From Oscillospiraceae bacterium (lineage in GTDB: Bacteria > Bacillota > Clostridia > Oscillospirales > SIG627): a stretch of DNA of 64,000 nt. Below, in pieces: positions 15,688 through 25,377 of this stretch. Below the pieces are notes generated by a model. That model was not told the origin of the DNA and made no database searches. It was given only the letters and a program-made list of their open reading frames with translations. Within the stretch, counting starts at the first letter, position 1. The number at the start of each line of letters is the position of its first letter. Position numbers and translations under genes: made by a program. The stretch lies in contig SVTV01000009.1 of the NCBI GenBank assembly GCA_015063605.1, forward strand, positions 1-64,000. The letters are read 5' to 3'.

Positions 15688-16875
15688 TTAACTGTTTAAA
15701 GCTTTTATTGCCTCTTTGAGCTCATCGGAATAATCATCTACCGTTGCTCCGGGAGGCGTATAAGGTATATCATCTATTTCAAGGGATATATCCGGTTCTA
15801 TACCGTTTAATGATATGTCAAAATCCGATAATGATGATGAATATATGAGATTGGATACAATGACCGCCGATCCGTCGTAAAGCGAATAGACCTTTTGCTC
15901 TGTATTTTTCCCGAATGTTCTTTCACCTACGATCTTTGTTTTCGCCGCATCACGCATTACCAAAGCGAAAAGCTCGGCTGTGCCTGCTGTATGCTCGCTT
16001 GTGATTACTACACAGTCAAGAGTCTCATTTCCGTCGTCACTTTCCATTATCGTGACATTTCCGGCTTTGTCGAGATACTTGATCGTGTCTGTCTTCTGCA
16101 GAAGAATATCCAATATCTGATTTGCGTATGTAACGCTTCCTGTTTTTGAATTTCTGATATCTATTATGATACCGGAAACAGCATCTTTATTTTGTTCTAT
16201 TACGGAGCAAGCCTCGCTCACAGTAGAGGAATCGAAGGCTCCCATATAAATATATAATGCGCCGGAATAGAGTATCTTGTAATCAAAGTTGATTATTTCG
16301 AAATTCTTTTCTTCAAGGGTAAATGATACTATTTTTTCGTTGCGAACAAAGTCGAGCTTTGTCTTGCCTTCAAAATCTTTGTTATATTCGGAAATGATGT
16401 TCAATAACCTTTTTCCGCACATATAAGTACCGTTTACGGAGTGGGGAATATCACCGACCTTGATCCCGGCTTCTTCGGCAGGGCTTCCGGGATGAACATA
16501 TTGAACATATACTATCCCATCCTCTTCATTACAGAACAGATCGAAGCCAAAAGGCGTATCAGAACCCGAACGGGTTTTCTCAAAACATGAATACTCATCC
16601 TTTGACAGATATGATGTGTATACATCTGAAAAACCGTTTACATATCCGGAAAGAAGGGAATCGAGAGCATCGTCGGTCTTAGCACCGAGAATGGCATTTG
16701 ACTCAAGAATACTGTCAAGCTCGCTGTATTTGTTATATTCATTTCCAAGATTTGATATCTCGATCAACTTATCCTTGTAAATGTTACCGACTACAAAATA
16801 AGTGATCTGAAATGTAACGAATACAGCAATGAACATCAGAGCCAACGCCGATCCGAAAGTTATCTTTTTCTTCAT
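15688..16875 (-). CDS. S41/CtpA-family protein lacking the catalytic serine
   Basis: The 395-residue product has an N-terminal membrane anchor (about 6-30), a PDZ domain (about 105-180; VHPGSPAEEAGIKVGD) and a C-terminal S41 domain. In active relatives such as Prc the nucleophile is the middle serine of SASASE. Here that segment reads TAGTAE (296-301), with Gly298 in the serine position, while the lysine of TFGK (residue 323) remains. It is therefore probably a non-proteolytic, extracytoplasmic binding protein. It is the last gene of an ftsE-ftsX-M23-M23 series, suggesting a role in division or cell-wall hydrolase control. No good ribosome site precedes the ATG. Confidence 0.88.
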   Translation of the reverse strand: MKKKITFGSALALMFIAVFVTFQITYFVVGNIYKDKLIEISNLGNEYNKYSELDSILESNAILGAKTDDALDSLLSGYVNGFSDVYTSYLSKDEYSCFEKTRSGSDTPFGFDLFCNEEDGIVYVQYVHPGSPAEEAGIKVGDIPHSVNGTYMCGKRLLNIISEYNKDFEGKTKLDFVRNEKIVSFTLEEKNFEIINFDYKILYSGALYIYMGAFDSSTVSEACSVIEQNKDAVSGIIIDIRNSKTGSVTYANQILDILLQKTDTIKYLDKAGNVTIMESDDGNETLDCVVITSEHTAGTAELFALVMRDAAKTKIVGERTFGKNTEQKVYSLYDGSAVIVSNLIYSSSLSDFDISLNGIEPDISLEIDDIPYTPPGATVDDYSDELKEAIKALNS

Positions 16876-16900
16876 AAGCTTATTTAAAACGTAAGTCGAA

Positions 16901-18127
16901 TCAACGTTCCTTTGCTTTTACATTTACATATTCACTCGGCTCAACGTCTACACCGTCGACCCTTACCTCAAGGTGCAGATGTATGCCGTTCGCACGTCCG
17001 GTGTCACCGACATTTCCGATCTTGTCACCGGCTTTAACCTTTGTACCTACTTTGGTTGTGATCTTGGAAAGATGTGCGTAAAGTGTCACTATGCTTCTGC
17101 CTTTTTCATCTACTCCGTGATCTATCATAATGCAGTTGCCGTATGTACCTTTTTCGGAAGCGTAAATAACCGTACCGTTACCTGCGGCATAAACATTTAC
17201 CTTGGAGCCGTTTGTACCGATATCTATACCTCTGTGATATGTTTCTTTTTCACCCGTTACGGGGTGTGTGCGCCAGCCACGGGGACTTGTGATATAGTAA
17301 TCCTTGTCCAAGGGCCAACGCATAAGTCCGCCTGCGTACAATTCAGCTTCTTTATCCTTGATCTGTTCGGCAAGAGCCTTGAGCATGGATTCGATATCCT
17401 GCATATCCTGTTGGGATTCGCGTTCAAGCTGTTCGTACTTTACAACGTCCTTTTCATATGCCGCTATAAGATCTGCGGCTGCTTTTGATTTTTCAATAAG
17501 CTCCTGCTCGCTTTCAATACTCTTTTCAAGCATATCAGCTACCGAATCGGCGGCGCTTTCACGAAGCATTTTCTTTGCTTCGAGCTCATCCTTGTCCATT
17601 TGGAGCTTATCAAGTATTCCCTTGTTAAATGAAATGAGATCGGTCGTATATTCGATTCTTGATAGAAACTCCGCAAAATTTCCCGAAGAAAGAAGGAAAT
17701 CTATAAGCTCTGCATCTCCGTTTTCGTAAATGACAACGAGACGATCCATGAGCTTATTGTAAGAAGCATACATTTCTTCCTCAAGAGCCATTATCTCATT
17801 TTCAATTTCAAGAACCCTGCCTTCATATTCTGCTATCAGCAGATTTATAGTGGAGATCTCCTCTCCGATGAGATATAACTCACGGTCAAGAAGATTTTTC
17901 ACTTCGATGGCTGAATCCTTTTTGTTTTTTGCTTCTGCTATTGAAGCGGTAATGTTATTCTTAGATCTTCTGATCTCAGCAAGCTGATTCTCGAGATCCT
18001 TGTAAGTGTCTTTATCTTCTTCGATTGTCGTATCCGCGATAACCTGCAGGCTCAAAGCAGAGAAGAGAAGAAGCACTGCCATAAAAGCAGAAAATATTCT
18101 TACCGATGTTTTAAAATTGCATTTCAT
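16901..18127 (-). CDS. EnvC-like murein hydrolase activator / M23 peptidase, copy 1
   Basis: The 408-residue protein has a signal peptide (about 1-31), a long coiled coil (about 33-270) and a C-terminal LytM/M23 domain. The zinc motifs are complete: HRGID, AHLS and HLHLE. EnvC of E. coli has a degenerate LytM domain that activates amidases; here the intact motifs point to direct cleavage of peptidoglycan cross-bridges. In FtsEX systems the coiled coil contacts FtsX outside the membrane. The gene follows its paralogue by 15 bases in the ftsE-ftsX operon. A weak ribosome site (CGAGG) precedes the ATG. It acts at the cell wall, probably the septum. Confidence 0.92.
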   Translation of the reverse strand: MKCNFKTSVRIFSAFMAVLLLFSALSLQVIADTTIEEDKDTYKDLENQLAEIRRSKNNITASIAEAKNKKDSAIEVKNLLDRELYLIGEEISTINLLIAEYEGRVLEIENEIMALEEEMYASYNKLMDRLVVIYENGDAELIDFLLSSGNFAEFLSRIEYTTDLISFNKGILDKLQMDKDELEAKKMLRESAADSVADMLEKSIESEQELIEKSKAAADLIAAYEKDVVKYEQLERESQQDMQDIESMLKALAEQIKDKEAELYAGGLMRWPLDKDYYITSPRGWRTHPVTGEKETYHRGIDIGTNGSKVNVYAAGNGTVIYASEKGTYGNCIMIDHGVDEKGRSIVTLYAHLSKITTKVGTKVKAGDKIGNVGDTGRANGIHLHLEVRVDGVDVEPSEYVNVKAKER

Positions 18128-18142
18128 ATTAAAACCTCGGAA

Positions 18143-19378
18143 TTATTTCAACCGCTTCGGAAGGATACGTATGTATGTTCCGGGATCAACCGGAGTACCG
18201 TCAAGCATTACTGTCAAATGGAGATGGTTTCCGGTCGATCTTCCTGTCGATCCGACATTACCCAATTTGGTTCCGGTTTGGACCTTCTGTCCATTTTTAA
18301 CGGAAATTCTTGACATATGAGCATATAGCGTAACTATATTTCTGCCCTTTTCATCGAAACCATGGCTTATCATTACGCAATTTCCGTAAGTGCCTTTGAC
18401 TCCGGCATAAATTACCGTACCGGGACCCGGTGCTGTTATGGGAGGCTCTCCGCCATAGGTTCCTATGTCTATTCCGTTATGATATGATTGGAGCTGCCCT
18501 GTTACGGGATGAGTTCTGTATCCGAACTCACTGGTAATATAATAGGTCTGATCCAACGGCCATTTCATAAGACCGCCGGCGTACAGCTCTTCTTCCTTAT
18601 TTTTGATCTGCTTTGCAAGAGTTGTCATGATATCCTTAAGATCATCCATGTCCTGCTTAGCTTCTCTTTCAAGCTGTTCGTTTTTGACAATGTCCTTTTC
18701 GTATGCCTCGATCAGCTTGTTTGCATCAGCCTTCTTGGTCTCGGTATCGGCCTTCTTTTCCTCGCAATCCTCAAGGATCTCCGATAATCTTGAATTTGCT
18801 ACATTCAACTGGGCGACTTTCAGATCCAACTCCTCTTTGTCGCTGTTGATACCGTTCAATACGTTTCTTTCGAATTGCATAAGATCCGAGATATATTCAA
18901 ATCGCGATAAGAAGTCGGAAAAATCTCCCGATTCAAGAAGAAAATCAATATATTCAGCACTTCCCATTTCATGTATAGTAACTATTCGTTCCTTGAACTT
19001 TAAATAGGCATTATACATATCGGCTTCAAGTTCTGAAATATCTGCGCTGAGATTCTCTCCGCGCTTATTGTATTCGGATATAAGCTGATTGTATAGATCT
19101 ATCTCCTCGATTATAAGAGATATTTCTTTATCCAGCTCAGTCTTCAGTGCGATGGCGGAATTTTTATCTTCCTTTGCTTTTCTTATACTTTCCTTGAGCT
19201 TGTTCTGTGAGGATTTTATCTCACTTAACTGATTCTCAAGATCCTTATACTTGCTTTTATCTTGCTCCAGCGTTGTGTCGGCACTACCGGGTATGAGAAG
19301 GCAGGATGCGATCATGAAACAAGCAAGGATCAAGGCTAAAACATTTTTCGCTCGAAGATTCTGTATCAATGATAACAT
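18143..19378 (-). CDS. EnvC-like murein hydrolase activator / M23 peptidase, copy 2
   Basis: This 411-residue tandem paralogue of the neighbouring gene has the same plan: signal peptide (about 1-33, ending near PGSADT), coiled coil (about 36-275) and LytM domain with HNGID, AHMS and HLHLT. The LytM motif set is complete, so it should also be zinc-dependent and active. The last residues differ from copy 1 (basic RILPKRLK against VNVKAKER), and an extra GEPPITAPGP segment lies near the first zinc ligand. It directly follows ftsX and may be the primary FtsX partner. Having two copies suggests division of labour, for example vegetative and spore septa (inference). Confidence 0.92.
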   Translation of the reverse strand: MLSLIQNLRAKNVLALILACFMIASCLLIPGSADTTLEQDKSKYKDLENQLSEIKSSQNKLKESIRKAKEDKNSAIALKTELDKEISLIIEEIDLYNQLISEYNKRGENLSADISELEADMYNAYLKFKERIVTIHEMGSAEYIDFLLESGDFSDFLSRFEYISDLMQFERNVLNGINSDKEELDLKVAQLNVANSRLSEILEDCEEKKADTETKKADANKLIEAYEKDIVKNEQLEREAKQDMDDLKDIMTTLAKQIKNKEEELYAGGLMKWPLDQTYYITSEFGYRTHPVTGQLQSYHNGIDIGTYGGEPPITAPGPGTVIYAGVKGTYGNCVMISHGFDEKGRNIVTLYAHMSRISVKNGQKVQTGTKLGNVGSTGRSTGNHLHLTVMLDGTPVDPGTYIRILPKRLK

Positions 19379-19401
19379 AATAAACCTAACCTTTCCTGAT
19401 T

Positions 19402-20295
19402 TTATACATTTGTGTATCGGCGGAGTGATATCACACTTCCTATAACCGATGTGGCAATACCTATTACGAAAAATCCGAGAAGCAATGTAGAGCTTAATGC
19501 ATCGAAGGGAATTACCGTTACGATATCGTAATTACCGAGAAGCTCCAATGCAAAATACTCATACAGATAGTATTGTACGAAATATGCGATTCCCGCCGAA
19601 AAGGCACCGATTATGATACCCTGGAGAAAATACGGGAACCCTATGAAAAACTTTGTGGCGCCAACGTATCTCATTATTGCGATCTCTTTGCTTCGTGTGG
19701 ATACGGCGGCGTTTATCGTATTGATAATTACAAACACGGAAACGACAAGAAGTAAAACAACGAGCCAGACAAATACGAGAGAGAAGACATTCTTCAGATC
19801 TTCTATTTTCAAAGCAACGTCCTGTCTGCTGTTATACTTTACTATTTCGGGTATCTGTTCAATGTTGTATATAACATTGGAAACATCAGAGGCGCTTTTA
19901 TACGTTATTCTGAAGGAAGGCTTGAAAGGATTCTCGTCTCCGTACATCTCCAAAAGATACGAGAAATCACCGAAATCGCTTTCCATTTCTTTCATGGCAT
20001 CCTCGGAAGAAACATATACGACCTCAACAATATTTGTAAGGCTGAGAAGCTTGTCACCAATCTCGGCTATTCTTTCCTCTTTTGTGGATTTATCCATAAA
20101 GACAACTATTTTATTATAGCTGTCTATATCCTTGAGGTTGGCATCAAGATTCTCATATAAAAGCCATGCTGTTCCGGTAACAACAAGTGAACTGAAGAGA
20201 ACGATTACCGAAGCGAGATTCATAATACCGTTTCGGAATATTCCGTTGAAGGTCAGCTTGAAATAATAAAAGAATTTAGGAACCCTAAGCTTCAT
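19402..20295 (-). CDS. ftsX: Cell division ABC transporter permease FtsX
   Basis: The 297-residue protein has four membrane spans (about 22-45, 170-195, 222-247 and 265-290) with a large extracellular loop between the first two, which includes ILVVEV-type beta segments and NPFKPSF. FtsX, with the ATPase FtsE, passes the state of the divisome through the membrane to wall hydrolases. The ATG at 20295 is preferred over an upstream TTG because AAGGAGG lies nine bases before it; it overlaps the end of ftsE by 11 bases, implying translational coupling. Two M23 hydrolase genes follow. Confidence 0.95.
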   Translation of the reverse strand: MKLRVPKFFYYFKLTFNGIFRNGIMNLASVIVLFSSLVVTGTAWLLYENLDANLKDIDSYNKIVVFMDKSTKEERIAEIGDKLLSLTNIVEVVYVSSEDAMKEMESDFGDFSYLLEMYGDENPFKPSFRITYKSASDVSNVIYNIEQIPEIVKYNSRQDVALKIEDLKNVFSLVFVWLVVLLLVVSVFVIINTINAAVSTRSKEIAIMRYVGATKFFIGFPYFLQGIIIGAFSAGIAYFVQYYLYEYFALELLGNYDIVTVIPFDALSSTLLLGFFVIGIATSVIGSVISLRRYTNV

Positions 20296-21001
20296 CAAAC
20301 ATACCTCCTTGTTCTCTGTCGCTCGTAAGTTTTCCGTCGCTTATCGTTATTACACGCTGCTGGTAATAGTCAACGAGACTCTTTTCATGGGTTACCATAA
20401 CTACGGTCGTTCCGAGTTTATTTATTTTCATGAGAAGATCCATCATCTCAACGGTGAGAAGGGGGTCGATGTTGCCTGTAGGCTCATCTGCTATCAATAG
20501 CTTTGGTTTGTTTGCGATAGCACGGGCAAACGCAACACGCTGCTGTTCGCCGCCCGAAAGCTCGTTGGGGAACGAATTCTTTTTATCTTCAAGATTTACA
20601 AGCTTCAGCAGATTATTTACTCTGTCCCTTATGACGCTTTTTCTTTCTCCGACAACGTGCATTGCTATAGCAATGTTATCGAATACATTGAAATTGTCGA
20701 GAAGACGGTAATCCTGAAAAACAATGCCCATTTTTCGCCGTAAATGGGGAACCATGAATCCGGGCATTCTTTTAAGGTCATAGTTGCATACTTTGATGGT
20801 GCCGCTGAGAACCTTTACTTCACGCATCAAAAGCTTTATCAAAGTTGATTTTCCGGCACCCGACGGTCCGACGATAAAAACAAATTCACCGGGATCTACC
20901 TTGAAGGTGATACGCTTTAGGGCCTTTGTGCCGTTTGAATATTTCTGCGTTACGTTTTTGAATTCTATTATCGGCTTTACAGTTTTAGTGCTGGCTGACA
21001 T
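20285..21001 (-). CDS. ftsE: Cell division ATP-binding protein FtsE
   Basis: The 238-residue ABC ATPase has Walker [10 protein letters not shown], the Q-loop [10 protein letters not shown], signature [14 protein letters not shown] and Walker [13 protein letters not shown], in the FtsE-type context ([19 protein letters not shown]). It forms the FtsEX complex at the cytoplasmic face of the membrane. The open frame begins at a TTG at 21013, but ATG 21001 is chosen because ATTGGAG lies seven bases upstream in the 12-base gap after the CdaR-like gene. It overlaps ftsX. The cluster order ftsE-ftsX-M23-M23-S41 supports a peptidoglycan remodelling function. Confidence 0.96.
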   Translation of the reverse strand: MSASTKTVKPIIEFKNVTQKYSNGTKALKRITFKVDPGEFVFIVGPSGAGKSTLIKLLMREVKVLSGTIKVCNYDLKRMPGFMVPHLRRKMGIVFQDYRLLDNFNVFDNIAIAMHVVGERKSVIRDRVNNLLKLVNLEDKKNSFPNELSGGEQQRVAFARAIANKPKLLIADEPTGNIDPLLTVEMMDLLMKINKLGTTVVMVTHEKSLVDYYQQRVITISDGKLTSDREQGGMFDEA

Positions 21002-21013
21002 CAGAATCTCCAA

Positions 21014-22102
21014 TCATATGTAACGAGAGGGCTTGGAAGCCATATACTTATTGACCATAAGAGCGACCTTGAAGGTTATTGCATGATCGAATTCTCTCAA
21101 GTCAAGACCTGTAAGCTTACGGATCTTTTCAAGTCTGTATACGAGTGTATTTCTGTGAACGAAAAGCTTTCTGGATGTCTCGGAAACATTGAGGTTGTTT
21201 TCGAAAAAAGCTTGTATCGTTATCAAGGTTTCACGGTCGAGGGAATCAAGAGCACCCCGCTTGAATACCTCCTGAAGGAACATTTCGCAAAGTGTTGTGG
21301 GAAGCTGATATATAAGACGGCCGATTCCAAGGCTCTGGTAATTGATGATGGACTTTTCGTTATCGAAGACCTTTCCGACTTCAAGGGCGATCTGAGATTC
21401 CTTGTAAGACTTCGCAAGGTCTCTTATAGACTCAACAACTGTACCTATACCGACAGTGACCTTAATATAAAACTCGCTGTTTACAGTATCTACTATACTT
21501 TTAGCAACCTTTTCGGCTTCTTTTGCCTCTATTGCGCTCTTAAGCTCTCTTACAAGTACAACATCCGTTTCACCTACTGTAAGTACATAATCTTTATTCT
21601 TATCCGGGAAGAGATTCTGGATAACGTCAATGGGGACGATATCTGCTTTCTGAGAAAACTTGATGAGATATACTATTCTGGGAGTTTCCGTATTAAGATG
21701 AAGTTCCTTGGATTTGGCATATATATCTGTAGGAAGGATATTGTCAAGAATGATATTTTTTACAAAGCTTGATTTGTCATATTTTTCGTCATAAAGTGCC
21801 TTAATATTGCTTAAAGAAACACACATCAAAGTAGAAAGATTTTCAGAAACGCTGTCTTCACCTTCAACAAAAACGATGTATTCTGTTTTACCGTGATTGT
21901 TGATTGGACAGTAAGTATAACCGCCGAGGAAAAACTTGTCGTTTGTATAGAGTAATTCTTCCTTGATTCCGGATATCGTTTCGCCTATACGGGAAAGCTC
22001 GCTTGAGGCTAACACAACACCGTTTTCATCTACGACGCCTATTATGCGGTCTATCGCATCCTTCATTTGATGTACTATGCTTTGAAAAAGTCTGTTTGAC
22101 AT
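21014..22102 (-). CDS. CdaR/PucR-family transcriptional regulator
   Basis: The 362-residue protein has an N-terminal sensor-like region (about 1-130) with IIGVVDENGVVLASS resembling the sugar-diacid recognition domain, a middle GGDEF-like fold region, and the C-terminal PucR helix-turn-helix (NVSETSRKLFVHRNTLVYRLEKI). In known CdaR proteins the first domain binds glycerate-type sugar acids, but the ligand here is unknown. AAAGGA precedes ATG 22102. It is 12 bases upstream of ftsE on the same strand, an unusual partner for a metabolite-type regulator; it may simply be cotranscribed with the division genes. Confidence 0.88.
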   Translation of the reverse strand: MSNRLFQSIVHQMKDAIDRIIGVVDENGVVLASSELSRIGETISGIKEELLYTNDKFFLGGYTYCPINNHGKTEYIVFVEGEDSVSENLSTLMCVSLSNIKALYDEKYDKSSFVKNIILDNILPTDIYAKSKELHLNTETPRIVYLIKFSQKADIVPIDVIQNLFPDKNKDYVLTVGETDVVLVRELKSAIEAKEAEKVAKSIVDTVNSEFYIKVTVGIGTVVESIRDLAKSYKESQIALEVGKVFDNEKSIINYQSLGIGRLIYQLPTTLCEMFLQEVFKRGALDSLDRETLITIQAFFENNLNVSETSRKLFVHRNTLVYRLEKIRKLTGLDLREFDHAITFKVALMVNKYMASKPSRYI

Positions 22103-22171
22103 AATTATATATCCTTTCTTATTTGAATTTAATTAATTTATGTTAATTGAATTAATTACGTAGTTTTTTAA

Positions 22172-22963
22172 TTATTCCTCGATGATTTGTACAGCTTTCG
22201 CAATACCGAATATGATAAACCAAATCATGAGTCCTGTTATAAAGTAAATCTCATAGCCGCTGACAAAACGTGAAAGTACCAGGGAAGCGGCAGATACTGC
22301 AAAGGAAATGGCAAAAGGAAGAACGGTTTTATTTCTGAAGATCCCCGTATTCTTATTAATTCCTTTAAGAAGTGATATTGCCAGAAGCGCCAACATAATA
22401 ATTGCGCAAACCAATATCGCAATTCCCATAATGCCCGAATCCACATCACCGAAAAGCTTTATGATCCATATCAATCCCGCACATACAGCAGTATAAAGTG
22501 AAAAAGAGTAAAAATCCTTTTTGAAATGCAGATATATAAAATAAAGTATTATAAATGCTATATTTATAACTATGAATATGGGTATATATCTGTGAGCCGA
22601 AAGCGCAAACACAACAGACCAAATTGTGAAAAGGGAAGAGAAATAGAGAATCAAAGGAGGGGTGAAAAGAAGGCTGTCTTCAGGTATTGCATTTTTTTTG
22701 ATCTTCAAAACGTAATAAACAGATGCTCCGAGAGCACCGACGCTTAAAATGATAAACAACCAGGATACCTGCCACATATAGGCAGTAAAAGTCATATCGT
22801 CGATCATTGCAAAAAGGACTATTACAAAAACGGCTGAAATTAGCGATGCCCAAAAGCATCTTTTTGATTTTTTATCGGAGCTTGCTCCTGAAACGATCCC
22901 CATGCCGTTTCTCTTTGAGAGATTGTGTTTTTCTGTCTTATGTTTCTTAGTCAAAGTATCCAC
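22172..22963 (-). CDS. Polytopic membrane protein, unknown function
   Basis: The 263-residue protein has a polar N-terminus of about 35 residues rich in Lys/His, then roughly eight hydrophobic spans from residue 38 to the end. No conserved charged residue pattern typical of a transporter is recognised. The start is uncertain: the frame opens at GTG 22963, but a TTG at 22954 sits about five bases after GAGGTGG and could be used. It lies between rsmE and the CdaR-like regulator on the same strand, with a 40-base gap to rsmE. It may belong to this transcription unit. I do not recognise a family. Confidence 0.7.
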   Translation of the reverse strand: MDTLTKKHKTEKHNLSKRNGMGIVSGASSDKKSKRCFWASLISAVFVIVLFAMIDDMTFTAYMWQVSWLFIILSVGALGASVYYVLKIKKNAIPEDSLLFTPPLILYFSSLFTIWSVVFALSAHRYIPIFIVINIAFIILYFIYLHFKKDFYSFSLYTAVCAGLIWIIKLFGDVDSGIMGIAILVCAIIMLALLAISLLKGINKNTGIFRNKTVLPFAISFAVSAASLVLSRFVSGYEIYFITGLMIWFIIFGIAKAVQIIEE

Positions 22964-23003
22964 CTCATGATAGGTAATAATATTTTTGTATGTATGAACA
23001 TAC

Positions 23004-23771
23004 TTACATTTCCTCGTAAAGGATCATGGAAAGGGCAGCGATAGGTGCGGTTTCCGTTCTGAGTATCAATGGTCCGAGAGAAACCATAGGTATGTTGTTT
23101 TCTTCAAGAAGAGCATTTTCGGTTTCATCATACCCACCTTCGGGTCCGACTGTAAATGACAATGTAACGGTTTGTTCCGGGGAGACGTGAAGCTGGTTGT
23201 TTGTGAAGAAGTGCTTCAATGAAACTGTAGCATTTTCGTGGCACGAAAAAAATACATCTGTATCTTTTAATCTGCGTACCGCTTCCTTGAAATCAACGGG
23301 AGCCGATACTACAGGCGGCGATGAACGGTGCGATTGCTTTGCTGCCTCGTATGCTATTCTGTTCCAACGCTCGACCTTGTGAGCGGCTGATCGCTCATCC
23401 GGGACGGAAACGCACCGCTTCATATAAACAGGAACTATTTCGGATACACCGAGCTCTGTTGCCTTTTGGACTATAAGATCCATTTTATCACTTTTTACAA
23501 AAGCTTGATAAAGTGTTTTTTTGAATTTAGATTCAGTAAACTCAATCCTTTTTGAAATCAATAGTGTGACGGAATATGCGTCTATTGTCTGAGCAGGTGC
23601 CAATTCATCTATGACACACAAGAAAGCCGAACCATCCTTATCACAGACGGTAACGGCATCCGACTTCTTTTTTCTCAAAACATTTATTATATGATGTGCA
23701 TCATTTCCCGTCAATTTGAAGCTCTCGCCGGGTGTTCCGCCGAGCTTATCGGGTGAAAAAAAACGGTGCAT
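23004..23771 (-). CDS. rsmE: 16S rRNA m3U1498 methyltransferase RsmE
   Basis: The 255-residue product has the N-terminal PUA-like domain (MHRFF, then HHIINVLRKKKSDAVTVCD) and a C-terminal SPOUT/alpha-beta-knot methyltransferase domain with TVGPEGGYDETE and SLGPLILRTETAPIAAL. These are diagnostic of RsmE, which methylates N3 of U1498 in the decoding region of 16S rRNA. ATG 23771 is preferred to a TTG two codons upstream, because family members start with MHRFF or similar. It is the first gene upstream of the membrane protein at 22172 and lies after a spacer that separates it from the CapA-like gene. Confidence 0.96.
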   Translation of the reverse strand: MHRFFSPDKLGGTPGESFKLTGNDAHHIINVLRKKKSDAVTVCDKDGSAFLCVIDELAPAQTIDAYSVTLLISKRIEFTESKFKKTLYQAFVKSDKMDLIVQKATELGVSEIVPVYMKRCVSVPDERSAAHKVERWNRIAYEAAKQSHRSSPPVVSAPVDFKEAVRRLKDTDVFFSCHENATVSLKHFFTNNQLHVSPEQTVTLSFTVGPEGGYDETENALLEENNIPMVSLGPLILRTETAPIAALSMILYEEM

Positions 23772-23920
23772 TTTCAATTTTCACTTTCTCTAAAGAAACT
23801 TTGTACACTATGCATAAGAATTATACACCAAAGAAAGCGATTTGTCAAACATTTTTAGACGTATTTTGTGCATTTTTGATAAAATTTATCGTTTGTTCAC
23901 ATAAATCGACCGAAACAAAC

Positions 23921-23952
23921 GGTATATGAGCCTTTGAAGGGCTTTTTATACC
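23921..23952 (-). terminator. Hairpin downstream of the CapA-like gene
   Basis: GGTATA (23921-23926) pairs with TATACC (23947-23952), with an inner AGCC/GGCT stem. It starts 20 bases after the stop at 23973 on the - strand; the U-run is weak. Confidence 0.45.
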
Positions 23953-23972
23953 GCTTGAATGATCATTTCTGA

Positions 23973-25322
23973 TTAATTTGCCAGCAGAGCTTCCGGGATA
24001 TGGTCGTTGACTCTCTTTTCAAGATCCGCGATAACGGGATTTCCTCCGTAGTTGATCGCGCTTCCGTGAGTATCGAGTATATCCTGTGTCACATTCTTGA
24101 GAAGATAAAGCTTTATGTTTCTGTAGTCCTTATCGTAGTAATTGAACGTAGGTGTAACCTGAACATTTTCGATCTTAACGGGCGCCGCACCGTCCTTGGT
24201 GATATCGAACGTTACAAATGCACCGAGCATATACTTGATATAAAGCATCGTTGATACGGCATTTCCGAGAGAATAGCATATTAGCGTTTCTCCTCCGTCG
24301 TTACGCTGTTTCATTTTTATCGTTTGAAGCATGTGAGGATGATGACCGATGATAACGTCAACTCCTGCATCTACAAGTGCTTGAGCAAGATTTTTCTGAT
24401 CGTTGTTCTCGTAGTATTGATCCTCGGTGCCCCAATGGAGCGAAACTATAACACAATCAGCAAGAGTCTTTGCCTTTGCGACCTGATCTAATATAACATT
24501 CTTTTCGGCATAGGGAATGAACACATTACCCGAGCTGTTGTCATGTGTGTAGTTGACAAAATCAGTATAGGAAAGCATCGCTATCCTTATACCGTTCTTA
24601 TTGACAACGGTTATATTCTCAAATTCATCCTTTGTCTTGTAACCGCCGATAAGAGTAATGCCGTTCTGATTTCTCCAATAATCAATACTGTTTATAAGAC
24701 CGGAGGTCTTCATATCGAGCATATGATTATGCGCCGTATTCACGATATCAAATCCTAAGGATATAAGCTGTTCGCCCATTGCCCGCGGTGAATTGAAATC
24801 AGGGTAACCTACAGGTTTTTTTGTTTCATCTGCACATATTAGAGTTTCTTGATTCACAAAAGCAAGGTCAGCATTCTTTACAAAGGGCGCGATCTCAGTA
24901 TACATATGGGAAAAGTCGAATCCCTTGGAATAATCATCCGCTGTACCGCCGGCTTTGATTGAGGCATCGCGCATAACATTATCGTGAACTATGTTATCTC
25001 CCATTGCAAAGAAGGAAACACTTCTGAAACCTTTCCCGTCTTCATTTTCCGTAGACGGAGGCTCTTCTGTGGAGGAGGGAGCGGTATCGGGAGGATTGTC
25101 CTCTGTTTCACCTGTGGTCCCGGGAATAAGTCCCTCTGCGGTCTGTGTATTTGATCCCGTTTCGATTTCTTCTTCGGTTGCGGGATTTGAATTCTCCTCT
25201 GATACATCGGGCGGTGCGACCTCGGACACCACTACAGCAAAATAAACGAGTCCTGCCAGTATCAATGACAGAATAAACAGCGTTAAAATGCGTAATTTCA
25301 TATTTTCTATGTATACGCTCAT
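23973..25322 (-). CDS. CapA-family (PGA_cap) metallophosphatase-like exported protein
   Basis: The 449-residue protein has a membrane anchor at about 9-31, a Ser/Thr/Glu/Pro-rich linker (35-97) and a CapA-type domain of the calcineurin-like fold: FFAMGDNIVHD, NQETL, NTAHNHMLDM and GHHPHMLQ provide the metal-binding Asp, Asn and His residues. In Bacillus, CapA takes part in poly-gamma-glutamate capsule synthesis, but no capB or capC is nearby, so another cell-envelope role is likely. A second ATG seven codons inside (25301) is an alternative start; neither has a strong ribosome site. It is located downstream of sigG. Confidence 0.88.
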   Translation of the reverse strand: MSVYIENMKLRILTLFILSLILAGLVYFAVVVSEVAPPDVSEENSNPATEEEIETGSNTQTAEGLIPGTTGETEDNPPDTAPSSTEEPPSTENEDGKGFRSVSFFAMGDNIVHDNVMRDASIKAGGTADDYSKGFDFSHMYTEIAPFVKNADLAFVNQETLICADETKKPVGYPDFNSPRAMGEQLISLGFDIVNTAHNHMLDMKTSGLINSIDYWRNQNGITLIGGYKTKDEFENITVVNKNGIRIAMLSYTDFVNYTHDNSSGNVFIPYAEKNVILDQVAKAKTLADCVIVSLHWGTEDQYYENNDQKNLAQALVDAGVDVIIGHHPHMLQTIKMKQRNDGGETLICYSLGNAVSTMLYIKYMLGAFVTFDITKDGAAPVKIENVQVTPTFNYYDKDYRNIKLYLLKNVTQDILDTHGSAINYGGNPVIADLEKRVNDHIPEALLAN

Positions 25323-25377
25323 AGGAGCGTATGGCCTTTCTTAATATTATTTGACAATAATTGACATAGGATAAACA

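Noticed and set aside
23921..23952. Possible rho-independent terminator with a strong U-run for the CapA-like gene
   Set aside because: A hairpin is present but the U-run is weak; listed only as a low-confidence terminator.
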